This document shows, one piece after another, positions 41,613-50,704 of a stretch of DNA of 64,000 bases. The notes below the pieces were generated by a model. That model was given only the letters and a program-made list of their open reading frames with translations. It made no database searches and had not been told where the DNA came from. A program made the translations under genes and the position numbers. Positions within the stretch are counted from its first letter, which is position 1; every line of letters starts with the position of its first letter. The DNA comes from Halomonas zincidurans B6 (lineage in GTDB: Bacteria; Pseudomonadota; Gammaproteobacteria; Pseudomonadales; Halomonadaceae). The stretch covers positions 2,232,001-2,296,000 of the forward strand of contig NZ_JNCK01000001.1 of NCBI RefSeq assembly GCF_000731955.1. The letters run 5' to 3'.

Positions 41613-42856
41613 GACTGGCTTTCCTGGCGTTCGGTCGGCTGGCCCGCGTGCTGGGCGGCGGCGACCGGGGTCATCTGGATGTCCGTGGGGAGCCGGCAGA
41701 TGCCGGAGAAGAGATGCTGCTTGTAACCGGCCACTTCGAACTGCAGGTAGCTGTCGCACCACCAGTAGCAGTCCTCGAGGTGATGCTCGCGGCTGTGCAG
41801 CGCCACGGTGACCGTGTACTTGCCGGGGGCGATGTTGGCGTCGAGCCGTAGCCGGGCCTGCTGGCGCTCGCCCGCCCGCAAGCTGAACGTCTGGCCCAGT
41901 TGGAAGGTATTGACGCCGAAGATGTCCTGGCCGAAGCGATCGCGGATCAGCACGCCGAGGGTGACGTCGTCGACGGCCTCGCGGGCTTCCAGCGTCAGGT
42001 CGAGCTCGAGGCGCTCGCCGCTGGCCAGAGTACTGCTGAGGCTGTTTTCGCCGAACAGCGAGCCGTCGACCACGCTGATCTCGCCGCTTCCGTAGGCGCG
42101 ATCGTTACGTTGCTGGTGGCGCCCCTCCTCTTCTTCGGCCTGGCGCGCCATGATGCGGTTGTAGAGATTGACGGCGTCGTCGGCGTTGCCGTTGTAGGCC
42201 AGCTGCCCGCCTTCGATGACCAGCGCGCGGTCGCAGAGCATCTTCACGGCGTTGAGGTCGTGCGAAACGAACAGGATGGAGCCGCCGCCGTTTTTGAATT
42301 CACGAATGCGCTTCATGCATTTCTGCTGGAAGTAGCCGTCGCCCACCGAGAGGGCCTCGTCGACCAGAAAACAGCGCGGGTCGGCGTGGATGGCGATCGC
42401 GAAAGCCAGGCGCATCGACATGCCGGATGAATAGGTGCGCAGCGGCTCGTCGATGTAGCCGCCGAGCTCGGAGAACTCGACGATGGTGTCGCGCTTGGCG
42501 TCGATCTCCTCGTGACTCATACCCAGCATCAGGCCGTTGGCGGTGATGTTCTGCAGCCCGGTGAGTTCGGGATTGAAGCCGGTGCCCAGCTCGAGCAGAC
42601 CGGTGATGCGTCCGTCGATGTGGATCGTGCCGCTGTCGGGCAGCAGCACCCCGGTGAGCAGCTTGAGCAGCGTCGACTTGCCGGCGCCGTTACGCCCCAG
42701 CACGCCGAGCACCTCGCCGGGCGCGACCTGGAAGCTGATGTCCTGCAGGGCATGGTAGCTGGTGTGCCGGCACTTGCCGGTCACCGCTTCGAAAAACCGG
42801 TCGAGCGGGCGGTGAAAGAGCTTGAAGGTCTTGCTGAGTCCCTGGATTTCGATCAT
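41609..42856 (-). CDS. wzt: Wzt-like polysaccharide ABC exporter ATPase with carbohydrate-binding domain
   Basis: 415 residues from ATG 42856 (GGGAGAG site). ATPase domain: Walker A GRNGAGKS at 54-61, ITGLLELGTGFNPELTG (family mark of Wzt/TagH), signature YSSGMSMRLAF, Walker B CFLVDEALSVGD. From about 270 the Wzt C-terminal beta-sandwich: ISVVDGSLFGEN, LGVLIRDRFGQDIFGVNTFQ, PGKYTVTVALHS. In known Wzt proteins this domain recognises the modified end of the finished chain before export. Partner permease lies upstream; the methyltransferase that could supply the end-cap overlaps downstream. Confidence 0.94.
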   Translation of the reverse strand: MIEIQGLSKTFKLFHRPLDRFFEAVTGKCRHTSYHALQDISFQVAPGEVLGVLGRNGAGKSTLLKLLTGVLLPDSGTIHIDGRITGLLELGTGFNPELTGLQNITANGLMLGMSHEEIDAKRDTIVEFSELGGYIDEPLRTYSSGMSMRLAFAIAIHADPRCFLVDEALSVGDGYFQQKCMKRIREFKNGGGSILFVSHDLNAVKMLCDRALVIEGGQLAYNGNADDAVNLYNRIMARQAEEEEGRHQQRNDRAYGSGEISVVDGSLFGENSLSSTLASGERLELDLTLEAREAVDDVTLGVLIRDRFGQDIFGVNTFQLGQTFSLRAGERQQARLRLDANIAPGKYTVTVALHSREHHLEDCYWWCDSYLQFEVAGYKQHLFSGICRLPTDIQMTPVAAAQHAGQPTERQESQS

Positions 42857-42870
42857 GGCTCTCTCCCTAC

Positions 42871-43025
42871 GCTTAGCCTGAAAAATGTCTGCACTCACTC
42901 ATACGGCGTTAAAAATCAGCTCAAAATACTCATTTACACCATGTAAACTCGTGTGCGAGTCCAATCCGTTTCTCGCTGATTTTTGCCTTGTCTGAGCATC
43001 GCTCGCCTATTTTTCAGACGAAGCT
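42871..43025. repeat. Nested palindromic element between wzm and wzt
   Basis: Three inverted repeats one inside another: outer CTGAAAAAT (42878-42886) / ATTTTTCAG (43009-43017), within 16-mers matching at 14 positions; middle AAAAATCAGC (42911-42920) / GCTGATTTTT (42975-42984); inner TTTACA / TGTAAA (42933-42947). The whole 150 bases can fold into one long imperfect hairpin. It looks like a dispersed palindromic or MITE-like repeat, and lies in an otherwise tightly packed operon. Confidence 0.75.
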
Positions 43026-43827
43026 AGAGGCAGTCGCGAAGGTCGCGTTCGGTGCGGCCCAGCAACCACAAAGACAGGCACAGTATCAGCGCAGTGACTG
43101 CGGTAAAGATGCCGAGCGGCAGCAGTTCGGGCAAGCGCTGGTACATGATCAGGTCGCGGTAGGCGTTGACCAGCGTGAAGAACGGGTTGAGCTGCATCCA
43201 GCCGAGCACCCAGGGCGGCAGGATCTGAGTGACGTAGACGATCGGCGTGACCCAGAACCAGACCTGTAGCACTACGGCGACGACTTCCTTGATGTCCTTG
43301 AGGTAGACCGCCATGATCGCCAGGCTCAGGCCGACCGCATAGACGCTCAGGCATTGCAGGCCAAAAATCACCGGTACCCCGATCCAGTAGGCCGACAGCG
43401 GAAAATCGATCAGCAGCAGAAAGCCGATGAAGAAACCCATGCTGATGATATAGACGATGGTTTCGGCGAGTAGCACCGACAGCGGCAACGCCAGGAGCGA
43501 CACGCTGACCTTGGTGACCAGGTGGCTCTGATCCTTGTAGAGGTTGGTGATGCGGCCGAGGCTGTTGGCGAAGGCGGTCCAGGCGAGTACCCCGCAGATC
43601 AGGTAGATGCTGTAGGAGTACTGATCGATTTCGGCACCGAAGCCTTCCAGCTTGGCGCCCATGATGCGCGAAAAGACCAGCACGAACACCAGGATATTGA
43701 CCAGTGGCGCGATGAAGGTCCAGGTTGCACCGAGCAACGAACCGGAATGGCGCTCGATGAGATCTTGCCGTGTCAGGTGCAGGATGACCGGCAGGCTGGC
43801 ACGTATAGCGCTAAGGCGTTGTCGCAT
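43024..43827 (-). CDS. wzm: Wzm-like polysaccharide ABC exporter permease
   Basis: 267-residue ABC-2 type permease with six hydrophobic segments. N-terminal LTRQDLIERHSGSLLGATWT amphipathic region and TFIAPLVNILVFVLVFSRI are typical of Wzm/KpsM/TagG. Conserved FWVTPIVYVTQILPP and LNPFFTLVNAYRDLI lie in the last third. With Wzt it exports a completed, undecaprenol-linked glycan across the inner membrane. Between it and wzt lies a nested palindromic repeat. Confidence 0.94.
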   Translation of the reverse strand: MRQRLSAIRASLPVILHLTRQDLIERHSGSLLGATWTFIAPLVNILVFVLVFSRIMGAKLEGFGAEIDQYSYSIYLICGVLAWTAFANSLGRITNLYKDQSHLVTKVSVSLLALPLSVLLAETIVYIISMGFFIGFLLLIDFPLSAYWIGVPVIFGLQCLSVYAVGLSLAIMAVYLKDIKEVVAVVLQVWFWVTPIVYVTQILPPWVLGWMQLNPFFTLVNAYRDLIMYQRLPELLPLGIFTAVTALILCLSLWLLGRTERDLRDCL

Positions 43828-43858
43828 GAAGACGTATCGCTAGTTAAAAGATGGCTTG

Positions 43859-45088
43859 TTAACGCGTGGCTTGCAGGAACGAGGCTTCCAGGGCATCGGC
43901 CGATTTCTGCCAGGTGTAGGATTGGGCGCGTTGTCGCCCTGCTTTCCGTAGTTGCTGGGCCAGAGCGGTGTCGTCCTGGAGCCGGATCAGCGCACCGCGA
44001 ATGGCCTCGACGTCGTCCGGCCCAACCGTGAGCGCCGCTTCGCCGGCCACTTCGCGCGTCGCTGTCCGGTCCGCCGTGAGTACCGGAACGCCGGCCGCCA
44101 TGGCCTCGATCACCGGCATGCCGAAGCCCTCGTAGCGAGAGACGTAGGCGAAAACCGTCGCGTTGGCATACAGCGCCGGCAGGTCCTGGTCGCTGACATA
44201 ACCGAGCCGACGTACCCGCCCTTCTTCGAGCGCTCGCGCCGTACCGTCCGGCAATTGCTCGTCGCCCCATCCGGTGATGCCGACGACCAGCAGCGGGCAG
44301 TCACGCTGGCGTTCGTGAGGCAAGCTGAGAAAGGCACGCAGTAGCGTCGTCAGGTTCTTGCGCGGCTCGAGCGTTCCCACGCTCAGGCAGTAACGGGCGG
44401 GCAATCCATGAATCTTGCGAACCCGGTCACGCCGAGCCGAATCGACGTCGAAGAAACGCGGCGCCACGCCCGGCGACACGAGGTCGATCCGCTCGGGAGG
44501 AACGTCGAACAGATCGACCACTTCATTGGCGGTAAATTGCGAAACCACGTTGATACGCGTCGCGCGGGCGACGCTCCGGGCCAGATGCCGATTGAAAAAG
44601 GTCGTTCGCTCCTTGGGGTGATATTCGGGAAAGCGGCAATGCGACAGGTCGTGAAGCGTGACGACACTGCGTCCCGGCCACGGCAGGCGGATGAAATTGG
44701 GCTCCCAGTAGAGGGTGTCGTGCACGTCCCGGCTGGTCAGGGCATGCACACGCAGACGCTGAGCGAATGCCTGGCGATAGGCAAACCGCGTCACCGAATT
44801 GCGCAGATACCGCCTGGCGAATTGCCAGGCGCCGACACGAGCACGTGCCGCATTCGCACTGCCCGGCTCGGCGATGCCCTGCGAAGCGGCGGCATCCAGC
44901 AACGGGTGATTGGCAGTCACGGCGTTCAGCCTCAACCCGGCCAGGCCGAGCAGCGACGACACAGGCCCGGCCGTCTGCTGGCGGCTCGCCAATTCACGGG
45001 TCAGCTCCCGCGTGTAATGGCCAACGCCGGTCAAGGGGCTCAGCAGGGGTTGCAGATTGACGATGACTTGCATGGGCGACTCAGTCAT
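43859..45088 (-). CDS. Family 4 glycosyltransferase
   Basis: 409 residues from ATG 45088 (overlaps the previous stop by 8 bases); ATG 45073 (MQVIVNLQPL) is an alternative. N-terminal LLSPLTGVGHYTRELTRELA acceptor domain, SVVTLHDLSHCRFPEYH, then LSVGTLEPRKNLTTLLRAF and VSRYEGFGMPVIEAMAAGVP donor-binding domain. Mannosyltransferases of the WbdB/WbpY kind look like this, fitting the GDP-mannose supply, but the sugar is not proven. A 30-base gap to wzm suggests co-transcription. Confidence 0.9.
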   Translation of the reverse strand: MTESPMQVIVNLQPLLSPLTGVGHYTRELTRELASRQQTAGPVSSLLGLAGLRLNAVTANHPLLDAAASQGIAEPGSANAARARVGAWQFARRYLRNSVTRFAYRQAFAQRLRVHALTSRDVHDTLYWEPNFIRLPWPGRSVVTLHDLSHCRFPEYHPKERTTFFNRHLARSVARATRINVVSQFTANEVVDLFDVPPERIDLVSPGVAPRFFDVDSARRDRVRKIHGLPARYCLSVGTLEPRKNLTTLLRAFLSLPHERQRDCPLLVVGITGWGDEQLPDGTARALEEGRVRRLGYVSDQDLPALYANATVFAYVSRYEGFGMPVIEAMAAGVPVLTADRTATREVAGEAALTVGPDDVEAIRGALIRLQDDTALAQQLRKAGRQRAQSYTWQKSADALEASFLQATR

Positions 45089-46310
45089 TGAACGCAAGCG
45101 CCGGCATGCAGCCAGCCAACTGCTGATGAAGGTTATGGTAAAAGGCGTCGTGGCGAAACCGACGGGCCTGGCTCAGACAATCCACGGCCTCGAAGGTGCG
45201 CGCTTCAAAACGCTCAAGGGCCGCCAGCAGGCTGGTCACCGTCTGTTCCTCGAAGAAACAGCCCGTGGCGTGTTCTGCGCCTTCCTCGCCACGCACGGTC
45301 TCGCACGCTCCGCCACTGCCGTAGGCGATGACCGGCGTGCCGCATGCCTGAGCCTCGAGCGGCGCGATGCCGAAATCCTCGTCAGCCGCAAAGACGAATG
45401 CGCGCGCGCGCGACAGCCGTTGTTGCAAGTCGTCGATGGGTAGATACCCCAATATCTCGATGTTTTCCGCGCCTTGCGCCAGTTGCTCCAATCGCTTGCG
45501 CTCGGGACCATCGCCGATTACCAGCAAGCGTCGCTGGGGCGTTTGGCGGAACGCCTCGATGATCAGATCCTGGCGCTTGTAGGGGACCATTCGCGAGGCG
45601 GTGAGATAATAACCTTCGCGTGGGCCGGGATAAAACGAGAACGCATCCAGGTCGACAGGAGGAGGCACGATGGCCGACGAGCGCCGGTAGTACTTGGTAA
45701 TGCGTCGCGCGACGTTCTGCGAGTTGGCGATGAACAGATCGACCTGGCCGGCCGTCATGTAATCCCACTGCCGCAAACGATGCAGCGTATAGCGCATCAG
45801 CCAGTTCAACGGCGGAAACTTGACCCCGGAATCGGCCAGGTAGGCTTCCTTCATATCCCACACATAGCGCATCGGCGTATGGCAATAGCACACGTGAGCC
45901 TGGCCGGGATGGGTCATGACGCCCTTGGCCACGGCGTGGCTGGAGGAAATGACCAGATCGAAATCGCGCAGGTCGAGCTGCTCGATGGCATAGGGCATCA
46001 GCGGCAGATAATGCCGGTAATGCCGCCGCGCGAACGGCAGGCGCTGGATCAGACTGCAGTGGACGCGATGCCGAGAGATACGTTCGCGTATCTCCTCGGG
46101 CATAAAGTCGACAACGGTATAAATAGCGGCCTGAGGAAACGCCTCGAGCAGTGCATCGAGCACCTTTTCCGCCCCGCCACGAGCAACCAGCCAGTCATGG
46201 ACGATGGCCACGCGTAATGAGGCTGCCGAATCACGCAGCGATTCCAAGGCATTCACGGTCGTACTGTCTGAGACGTCTGTCGGTTCAAGCGAGACTTCAT
46301 GCATTCGCAT
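45081..46310 (-). CDS. Family 4 glycosyltransferase (WbdC/WbaZ-like mannosyltransferase)
   Basis: 409 residues; ATG 46310 overlaps the manC stop by 14 bases. After a 30-residue extension come VAIVHDWLVARGGAEKVLDA, then DLVISSSHAVAKGVMTHPGQ, HVCYCHTPMRYVWD, YYLTASRMVPYKRQDLIIEA and DEDFGIAPLEAQACGTPVIA. The HTPMRYVWD block is typical of mannosyltransferases that start an O-chain or adaptor on an undecaprenyl-linked sugar. Assignment of the substrate is by likeness only. Confidence 0.9.
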   Translation of the reverse strand: MRMHEVSLEPTDVSDSTTVNALESLRDSAASLRVAIVHDWLVARGGAEKVLDALLEAFPQAAIYTVVDFMPEEIRERISRHRVHCSLIQRLPFARRHYRHYLPLMPYAIEQLDLRDFDLVISSSHAVAKGVMTHPGQAHVCYCHTPMRYVWDMKEAYLADSGVKFPPLNWLMRYTLHRLRQWDYMTAGQVDLFIANSQNVARRITKYYRRSSAIVPPPVDLDAFSFYPGPREGYYLTASRMVPYKRQDLIIEAFRQTPQRRLLVIGDGPERKRLEQLAQGAENIEILGYLPIDDLQQRLSRARAFVFAADEDFGIAPLEAQACGTPVIAYGSGGACETVRGEEGAEHATGCFFEEQTVTSLLAALERFEARTFEAVDCLSQARRFRHDAFYHNLHQQLAGCMPALAFND

Positions 46311-47763
46311 CGACACCGGCCACGAGTGTCTCGACCCTCCCGTAGACGTCATCGAAACGCACGATATCGTCTTCTCCCAGGTAACTGCCGGTCTGCACTT
46401 CTATCAGTCGCAGCGGAATCTTTCCGGGGTTTTCCAGCCGATGTACGGTGCCCAGCGAAATGTAGGTCGACTCATCCTCGGAGAGCAGGAAGCTGTTCAG
46501 CGTGTCGTCGTTGCCTTGCCCCTGGGTGACTCGCGCGGTCCCCTGGACGATGACCCAATGCTCGGCACGATGATGGTGCATTTGCAGCGATAGCGTATGC
46601 CCCGGGTTGACGACGATCTCCTTCACCTGGAAACCGTCGCTGATCACCATGGTGCGGTAGTGCCCCCAGGGCCGGTAGACGCGCTGATGACTATGGCACT
46701 CGCTACGCTTGCGCGACTTGAGCACGTTGACGATCTGCTTGGTGTCCTGGGCATGGTCGCGATCGGCCACCAGGACGGCGTCGTCGGTTTCGACGATGAT
46801 CAGGTTGTTGACGCCGACGGCGGCCACCAGCCGCGATTCGCTGCGCACGAAGTTATTGCGCGATGCATGCAACAGCACGTCACCCTGGATCGCATTGCCC
46901 TCGGCGTTGGCGTGTTTCGCCTTGAGGTCATGCAGAGAGTCCCAGGCGCCAATGTCATTCCAGCCCGGATCCATGGGGATGACGGCCGCGTGCCGGGTAC
47001 GCTCCATGACCGCATAGTCGATGGAGTCGCTGCGGCATTCACCAAAGGCAGCGTTATCGACACGTAGAAAATCGAGATCTTCACTGCGATTGTGATAAGC
47101 GGTTTCACAAGACTGCAATATGTCCGCCGCGTGCTCGGCGAGCTCGGCCAGGTATTGGCGTGCCCGAAACAGGAAAATTCCACTGTTCCACAAATAGTCG
47201 CCGCTTTCCAGGTATTGCTGGGCCCGCTCTGCATCGGGCTTCTCGACGAAAGCGGACACGCTGAAGCCCGCTCCCTGCGGCGCGCCCTTGCGAATGTAGC
47301 CATAGCCCGTATTGGCGGTCGCCGGCTGGATACCGAAGGTCACCAGGCTGCCGCTTGCGACCATGGAAAAACCATCGGATACGGCTGCAAGGAAGGCTTC
47401 CGGCCGTTCGATGACATGGTCGGCCGGCATCACCAGCAACTGAGGATCGTCCTCGACTTCCAGCGCGGCCATGGCGGCTAGCGCTAGCGCCGGTGCGGTA
47501 TTACGGCCTTCCTTTTCAAGCAGGATGCGCGCCGGCGGGACACCCAGGCTATTGAGCTGTTCGGCAACGAGAAAGCGATGCTGCTCGTTGCAGACGATCA
47601 AGGGTTCCCGACAATCCGGCAGGCCCTGTAGGCGCAGCACGGTTTCCTGCAGCAGGCTGTGGGTATCGGAGTTCAGCTTGAGGAACTGCTTGGGATAGTG
47701 CTCGCGTGAGACAGGCCACAGACGCGAGCCGGAGCCGCCGGACAAGATGACGGGTATGATCAT
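46297..47763 (-). CDS. manC: Mannose-1-phosphate guanylyltransferase / mannose-6-phosphate isomerase
   Basis: Bifunctional type II PMI/GMP, 488 residues. It makes GDP-mannose from mannose-1-phosphate and GTP, and interconverts mannose-6-phosphate and fructose-6-phosphate. The N-terminal pyrophosphorylase motif is LSGGSGSRLWPVSREHYPKQ, then FVEKPDAERAQQYLESGDYL. The C-terminal cupin has RPWGHYRTMVISDGFQVKEI and LSLQMHHHRAEHWVIVQGTA. Length and both domains are complete. It supplies GDP-mannose for the downstream glycosyltransferases. Confidence 0.96.
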   Translation of the reverse strand: MIIPVILSGGSGSRLWPVSREHYPKQFLKLNSDTHSLLQETVLRLQGLPDCREPLIVCNEQHRFLVAEQLNSLGVPPARILLEKEGRNTAPALALAAMAALEVEDDPQLLVMPADHVIERPEAFLAAVSDGFSMVASGSLVTFGIQPATANTGYGYIRKGAPQGAGFSVSAFVEKPDAERAQQYLESGDYLWNSGIFLFRARQYLAELAEHAADILQSCETAYHNRSEDLDFLRVDNAAFGECRSDSIDYAVMERTRHAAVIPMDPGWNDIGAWDSLHDLKAKHANAEGNAIQGDVLLHASRNNFVRSESRLVAAVGVNNLIIVETDDAVLVADRDHAQDTKQIVNVLKSRKRSECHSHQRVYRPWGHYRTMVISDGFQVKEIVVNPGHTLSLQMHHHRAEHWVIVQGTARVTQGQGNDDTLNSFLLSEDESTYISLGTVHRLENPGKIPLRLIEVQTGSYLGEDDIVRFDDVYGRVETLVAGVDANA

Positions 47764-47777
47764 GAAAACTCCTGAAT

Positions 47778-49151
47778 TTAGGGTTTGTCGTTGACAAATC
47801 CCCGCGTAACTGTCAGCAACAGTACCTTGAGATCAAATCCCAGCGACCAGTTATTGATGTAATACAGGTCATATTCGATACGTTTTTCCATGTCGCTGAC
47901 ATCTTCGGTGATACCACGCAGGCCATGAACTTGCGCCCAGCCAGTAATCCCCGGCCGGACGCGATGACGCTGCATGTAAGCACCAATCATATCCTTGTAC
48001 AAGGCATTATGATCCATTGCGTGGGGCCTGGGCCCGACCAATGACATTCGGCCCTGCAATACGTTATAGAACTGCGGAAGCTCGTCAAGACTGGTTCGCC
48101 TCAGCCAATACCCAAGCCGAGTAATGCGACCATCCAGATGCTGAGCCTGCTGGGTGCTGCTGCCCGTCTCATGCTTGTGCATGGTACGAAACTTGTAGAT
48201 ACGAAAACGCTTGCCATCCAAGCCGTGGCGGTACTGCTTGAACAATATCGGGCGCCCCATGGTTAGCCAGATGACCGCTGCGATCAGCAGCATGACCGGC
48301 ACGAAGAGCGCGAACAGCAACGTCCCCAGCAACCGGTCTTCTATCGCCTTGGCAATCCGCGCCGGACCGCGCAAGGGGCTGTAGTTGAGATCGATGGAAA
48401 ACATGTCGGCGACCTGGGTCATGCGATGATTGAGCAATCGCACATCTGAAAGATCGGGAAAGTAGCGCACGTCGACCGGCACGGCGATCAACTGATCGGC
48501 CAGTGCCTTGACGGTATTGCCGTGATTCAGTGGATAGCTCAGCCATATCTCGTCGAAGGTACGACTGAAAACTGAATCGTTGACCAACAGGCGAACCTGA
48601 TTGAGGACCTGAGCCTCATCCTCGTGCACGATCAGTCTGTCGATGCGATAGCCCGCATAGGGGATTTCGGTCAGCCGCTGGCGCACCTGGTCGACGTTCT
48701 CGGGACGACCGATGAATAGCACGGACTTGAGATTGTGTCCGCTCGCTCGCAGGCGACGCAGGTAAACGTACAGCCCCCCCCGCGCCAACAGGCCGATGGC
48801 CAGGACGCCCAGACTGGAAAGCGCCATCCATAAGCGCGAATAGATATAGCCGCTCTGCGTGACGACCAGAAAGGCACTGATCAGCAGAACGGTGACCGCC
48901 CAACTGATGACGTAGGTACCGAACATGCTGAATATGCTGCGACCACGCCATGCCTGATAGAGGCCGAACATCTCACCTACCGCGGGTAACAATAGAGCCC
49001 CAGCGATGATCAACAGGGGATATTCGATTCCGTAGATATAGTCGAGATTGGGCAGACACCACAGGAAGAAGGCGCCGACAGCCATGGCCAGGGCGGCATC
49101 GAAGCCGCGCATGACCAGACGCAACATTTCATTGCTCGTTCGCGACGCCAT
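47778..49151 (-). CDS. wcaJ: WcaJ-type undecaprenyl-phosphate glucose phosphotransferase
   Basis: 457-residue initiating transferase that moves a sugar-1-phosphate, typically glucose, from UDP-sugar to undecaprenyl phosphate. Five N-terminal hydrophobic segments in the first 290 residues, with a CoA-binding-like fold in between (LKSVLFIGRPENVDQVRQRL). The C-terminal sugar transferase domain has LFKQYRHGLDGKRFRIYKFR, TSLDELPQFYNVLQGRMSLV and GPRPHA. It starts chain synthesis on the inner membrane. Upstream is the TolC gene, six bases away, linking secretion and glycan genes. Confidence 0.94.
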   Translation of the reverse strand: MASRTSNEMLRLVMRGFDAALAMAVGAFFLWCLPNLDYIYGIEYPLLIIAGALLLPAVGEMFGLYQAWRGRSIFSMFGTYVISWAVTVLLISAFLVVTQSGYIYSRLWMALSSLGVLAIGLLARGGLYVYLRRLRASGHNLKSVLFIGRPENVDQVRQRLTEIPYAGYRIDRLIVHEDEAQVLNQVRLLVNDSVFSRTFDEIWLSYPLNHGNTVKALADQLIAVPVDVRYFPDLSDVRLLNHRMTQVADMFSIDLNYSPLRGPARIAKAIEDRLLGTLLFALFVPVMLLIAAVIWLTMGRPILFKQYRHGLDGKRFRIYKFRTMHKHETGSSTQQAQHLDGRITRLGYWLRRTSLDELPQFYNVLQGRMSLVGPRPHAMDHNALYKDMIGAYMQRHRVRPGITGWAQVHGLRGITEDVSDMEKRIEYDLYYINNWSLGFDLKVLLLTVTRGFVNDKP

Positions 49152-49157
49152 GTCTTT

Positions 49158-50702
49158 TTAACCGCTTACACGCGACAGCAGCGCCATGCTGTCGACCAGA
49201 TCCTGGGTGCCGAGATCGCCGACGGCGGCTTGCAGGTTCAACCGGTCGAGCAGGTACTGGCGCACGACGTCGACGAATTGGATACGCAGGTCGTAGAGAT
49301 CGGCGCGTGCATTCAGCACGTCGACCAGGTCGCGAAGCCCCAGCTGTTCGCCCTTTTCGGCGGCCTCCAGGAACAGGCTGGCGGATTCGATCGAGCGCTT
49401 GAGCGCTTCGATCTGACGCGCATCGCCTTGCAGGCTACGCAGGCGCTGGCGAACCTCCTGGCGCGCCAGCTTGAGCGCATTGATGTAGCCCGCCTGGGAG
49501 GCTTGCTGAGCAAGCTCGCCCTGCTTGACGCTGGCGCTGGTGTAACCACCCTGATAGATCGGCACGTTCAGGCGCAAGCTGGCCGAGGTGTCACTGCTTT
49601 CGCGGAAGGGGTCGTTGGAGGCGCGATCCGAATACGAAAGATTGAGATTGAGCTCGGGGTAGCGTCCGGCGCGGCGTACACCGGTGTCGGCCCGGGCGAT
49701 TTCCATCTGCTGCTTGCCCAGGGCGACTTCGACGTTGTTGACCGTGCGCGCGAGCCAGGGCTCGGGCTCGTCCCAGCTTCCCGACAGCGTCAGCCCGCCG
49801 AGATCGCCCAGGCCGCTACCGGCGAATTGGGGCAGTTGCCCGGTCAAGCGCTCCAGCATGCTCAGCGCGTTGTTGAGTTCGTTCTCGGCGCTGACGGTAT
49901 CGGCGACCGCCTGATCGAGCCGCGACTGGGCTTCGAGCAGGTTGATGCGATCGCCGACGCCCAGGTCGTAGGCGCGTTGGGCCTGCTTGACCTGAAGCGT
50001 CAGCGATTCCTGCTTCGAGGCAAGCAAGCCGAGCTTGCGCGAGGCCACGAAGGCGTCCAGGTAGGCTTTCGCGACCTGCAGCGCCAGGTCGCGCTCGGCG
50101 ACCGCGACTGTCAATTGCGCCGCATCGCTCTGCGCCTCAGCCTTGTCGACCTTGCGCCAACGCTCGAGGCTGAACAGCGGCTGGGTCAACTGCACCTGCC
50201 AGGTCTCGTCGCGAGTGACGCCCTGATAGCGCGCCTGGTAATCGTCGCTGGCGCCGCTGAGCTCGTTATCGGGATCGTAGGCCGGATTATCGGTATAGTA
50301 GTTGTCCGACTCCTGGTAGACGTAGCCGGCACTGGCCGATATCTGTGGCTTGAGCCCGGCCTGTGCCATGGGCACCTGCTGCGCGGTGGCCTCGGCATCG
50401 TAGCGCTGGCTGGCCAGATCGGCATCGTTCTGTAGCGCCAGGGCGAAAAGCCGCGGCAGCGAGGGCAGTGTCTCGGCCTGCCCGCCAGCCGTCGGCGCGG
50501 CGGCCTCGGGCAGTGTGGCGGCGCCGGACAGCCTGGCGGCGTCAACAGCCCGGCCGTCCAGCGCCGGCAGACTGGCATCGATCTCATCCATTAGCGTCGT
50601 CGCCTGAGCGACAGCCAGTGGCGCAAACAACTGCGCTATCAACAACGGGCCGGACAACAACAGGCCGGGCAGCCCCGTGCGCAACGTGCGTGGGCGTTGC
50701 AT
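49158..50702 (-). CDS. TolC-family outer membrane channel of a type I secretion system
   Basis: 514 residues. ATG 50702 is chosen: GGAGGAG lies just before it, inside the HlyD stop region. Signal peptide about 1-34 (GLLLSGPLLIAQLFAPLAVA). The family pattern is repeated twice: LFALALQNDADLASQRYDAE, and VEVALGKQQMEIARADTGVR. Long coiled helices (LASKQESLTLQVKQAQRAYD, GVGDRINLLEAQSRLDQAVA) form the periplasmic tunnel. It forms the outer part of the secretion channel with the HlyD and ABC partners. Confidence 0.93.
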   Translation of the reverse strand: MQRPRTLRTGLPGLLLSGPLLIAQLFAPLAVAQATTLMDEIDASLPALDGRAVDAARLSGAATLPEAAAPTAGGQAETLPSLPRLFALALQNDADLASQRYDAEATAQQVPMAQAGLKPQISASAGYVYQESDNYYTDNPAYDPDNELSGASDDYQARYQGVTRDETWQVQLTQPLFSLERWRKVDKAEAQSDAAQLTVAVAERDLALQVAKAYLDAFVASRKLGLLASKQESLTLQVKQAQRAYDLGVGDRINLLEAQSRLDQAVADTVSAENELNNALSMLERLTGQLPQFAGSGLGDLGGLTLSGSWDEPEPWLARTVNNVEVALGKQQMEIARADTGVRRAGRYPELNLNLSYSDRASNDPFRESSDTSASLRLNVPIYQGGYTSASVKQGELAQQASQAGYINALKLARQEVRQRLRSLQGDARQIEALKRSIESASLFLEAAEKGEQLGLRDLVDVLNARADLYDLRIQFVDVVRQYLLDRLNLQAAVGDLGTQDLVDSMALLSRVSG

Positions 50703-50704
50703 GC

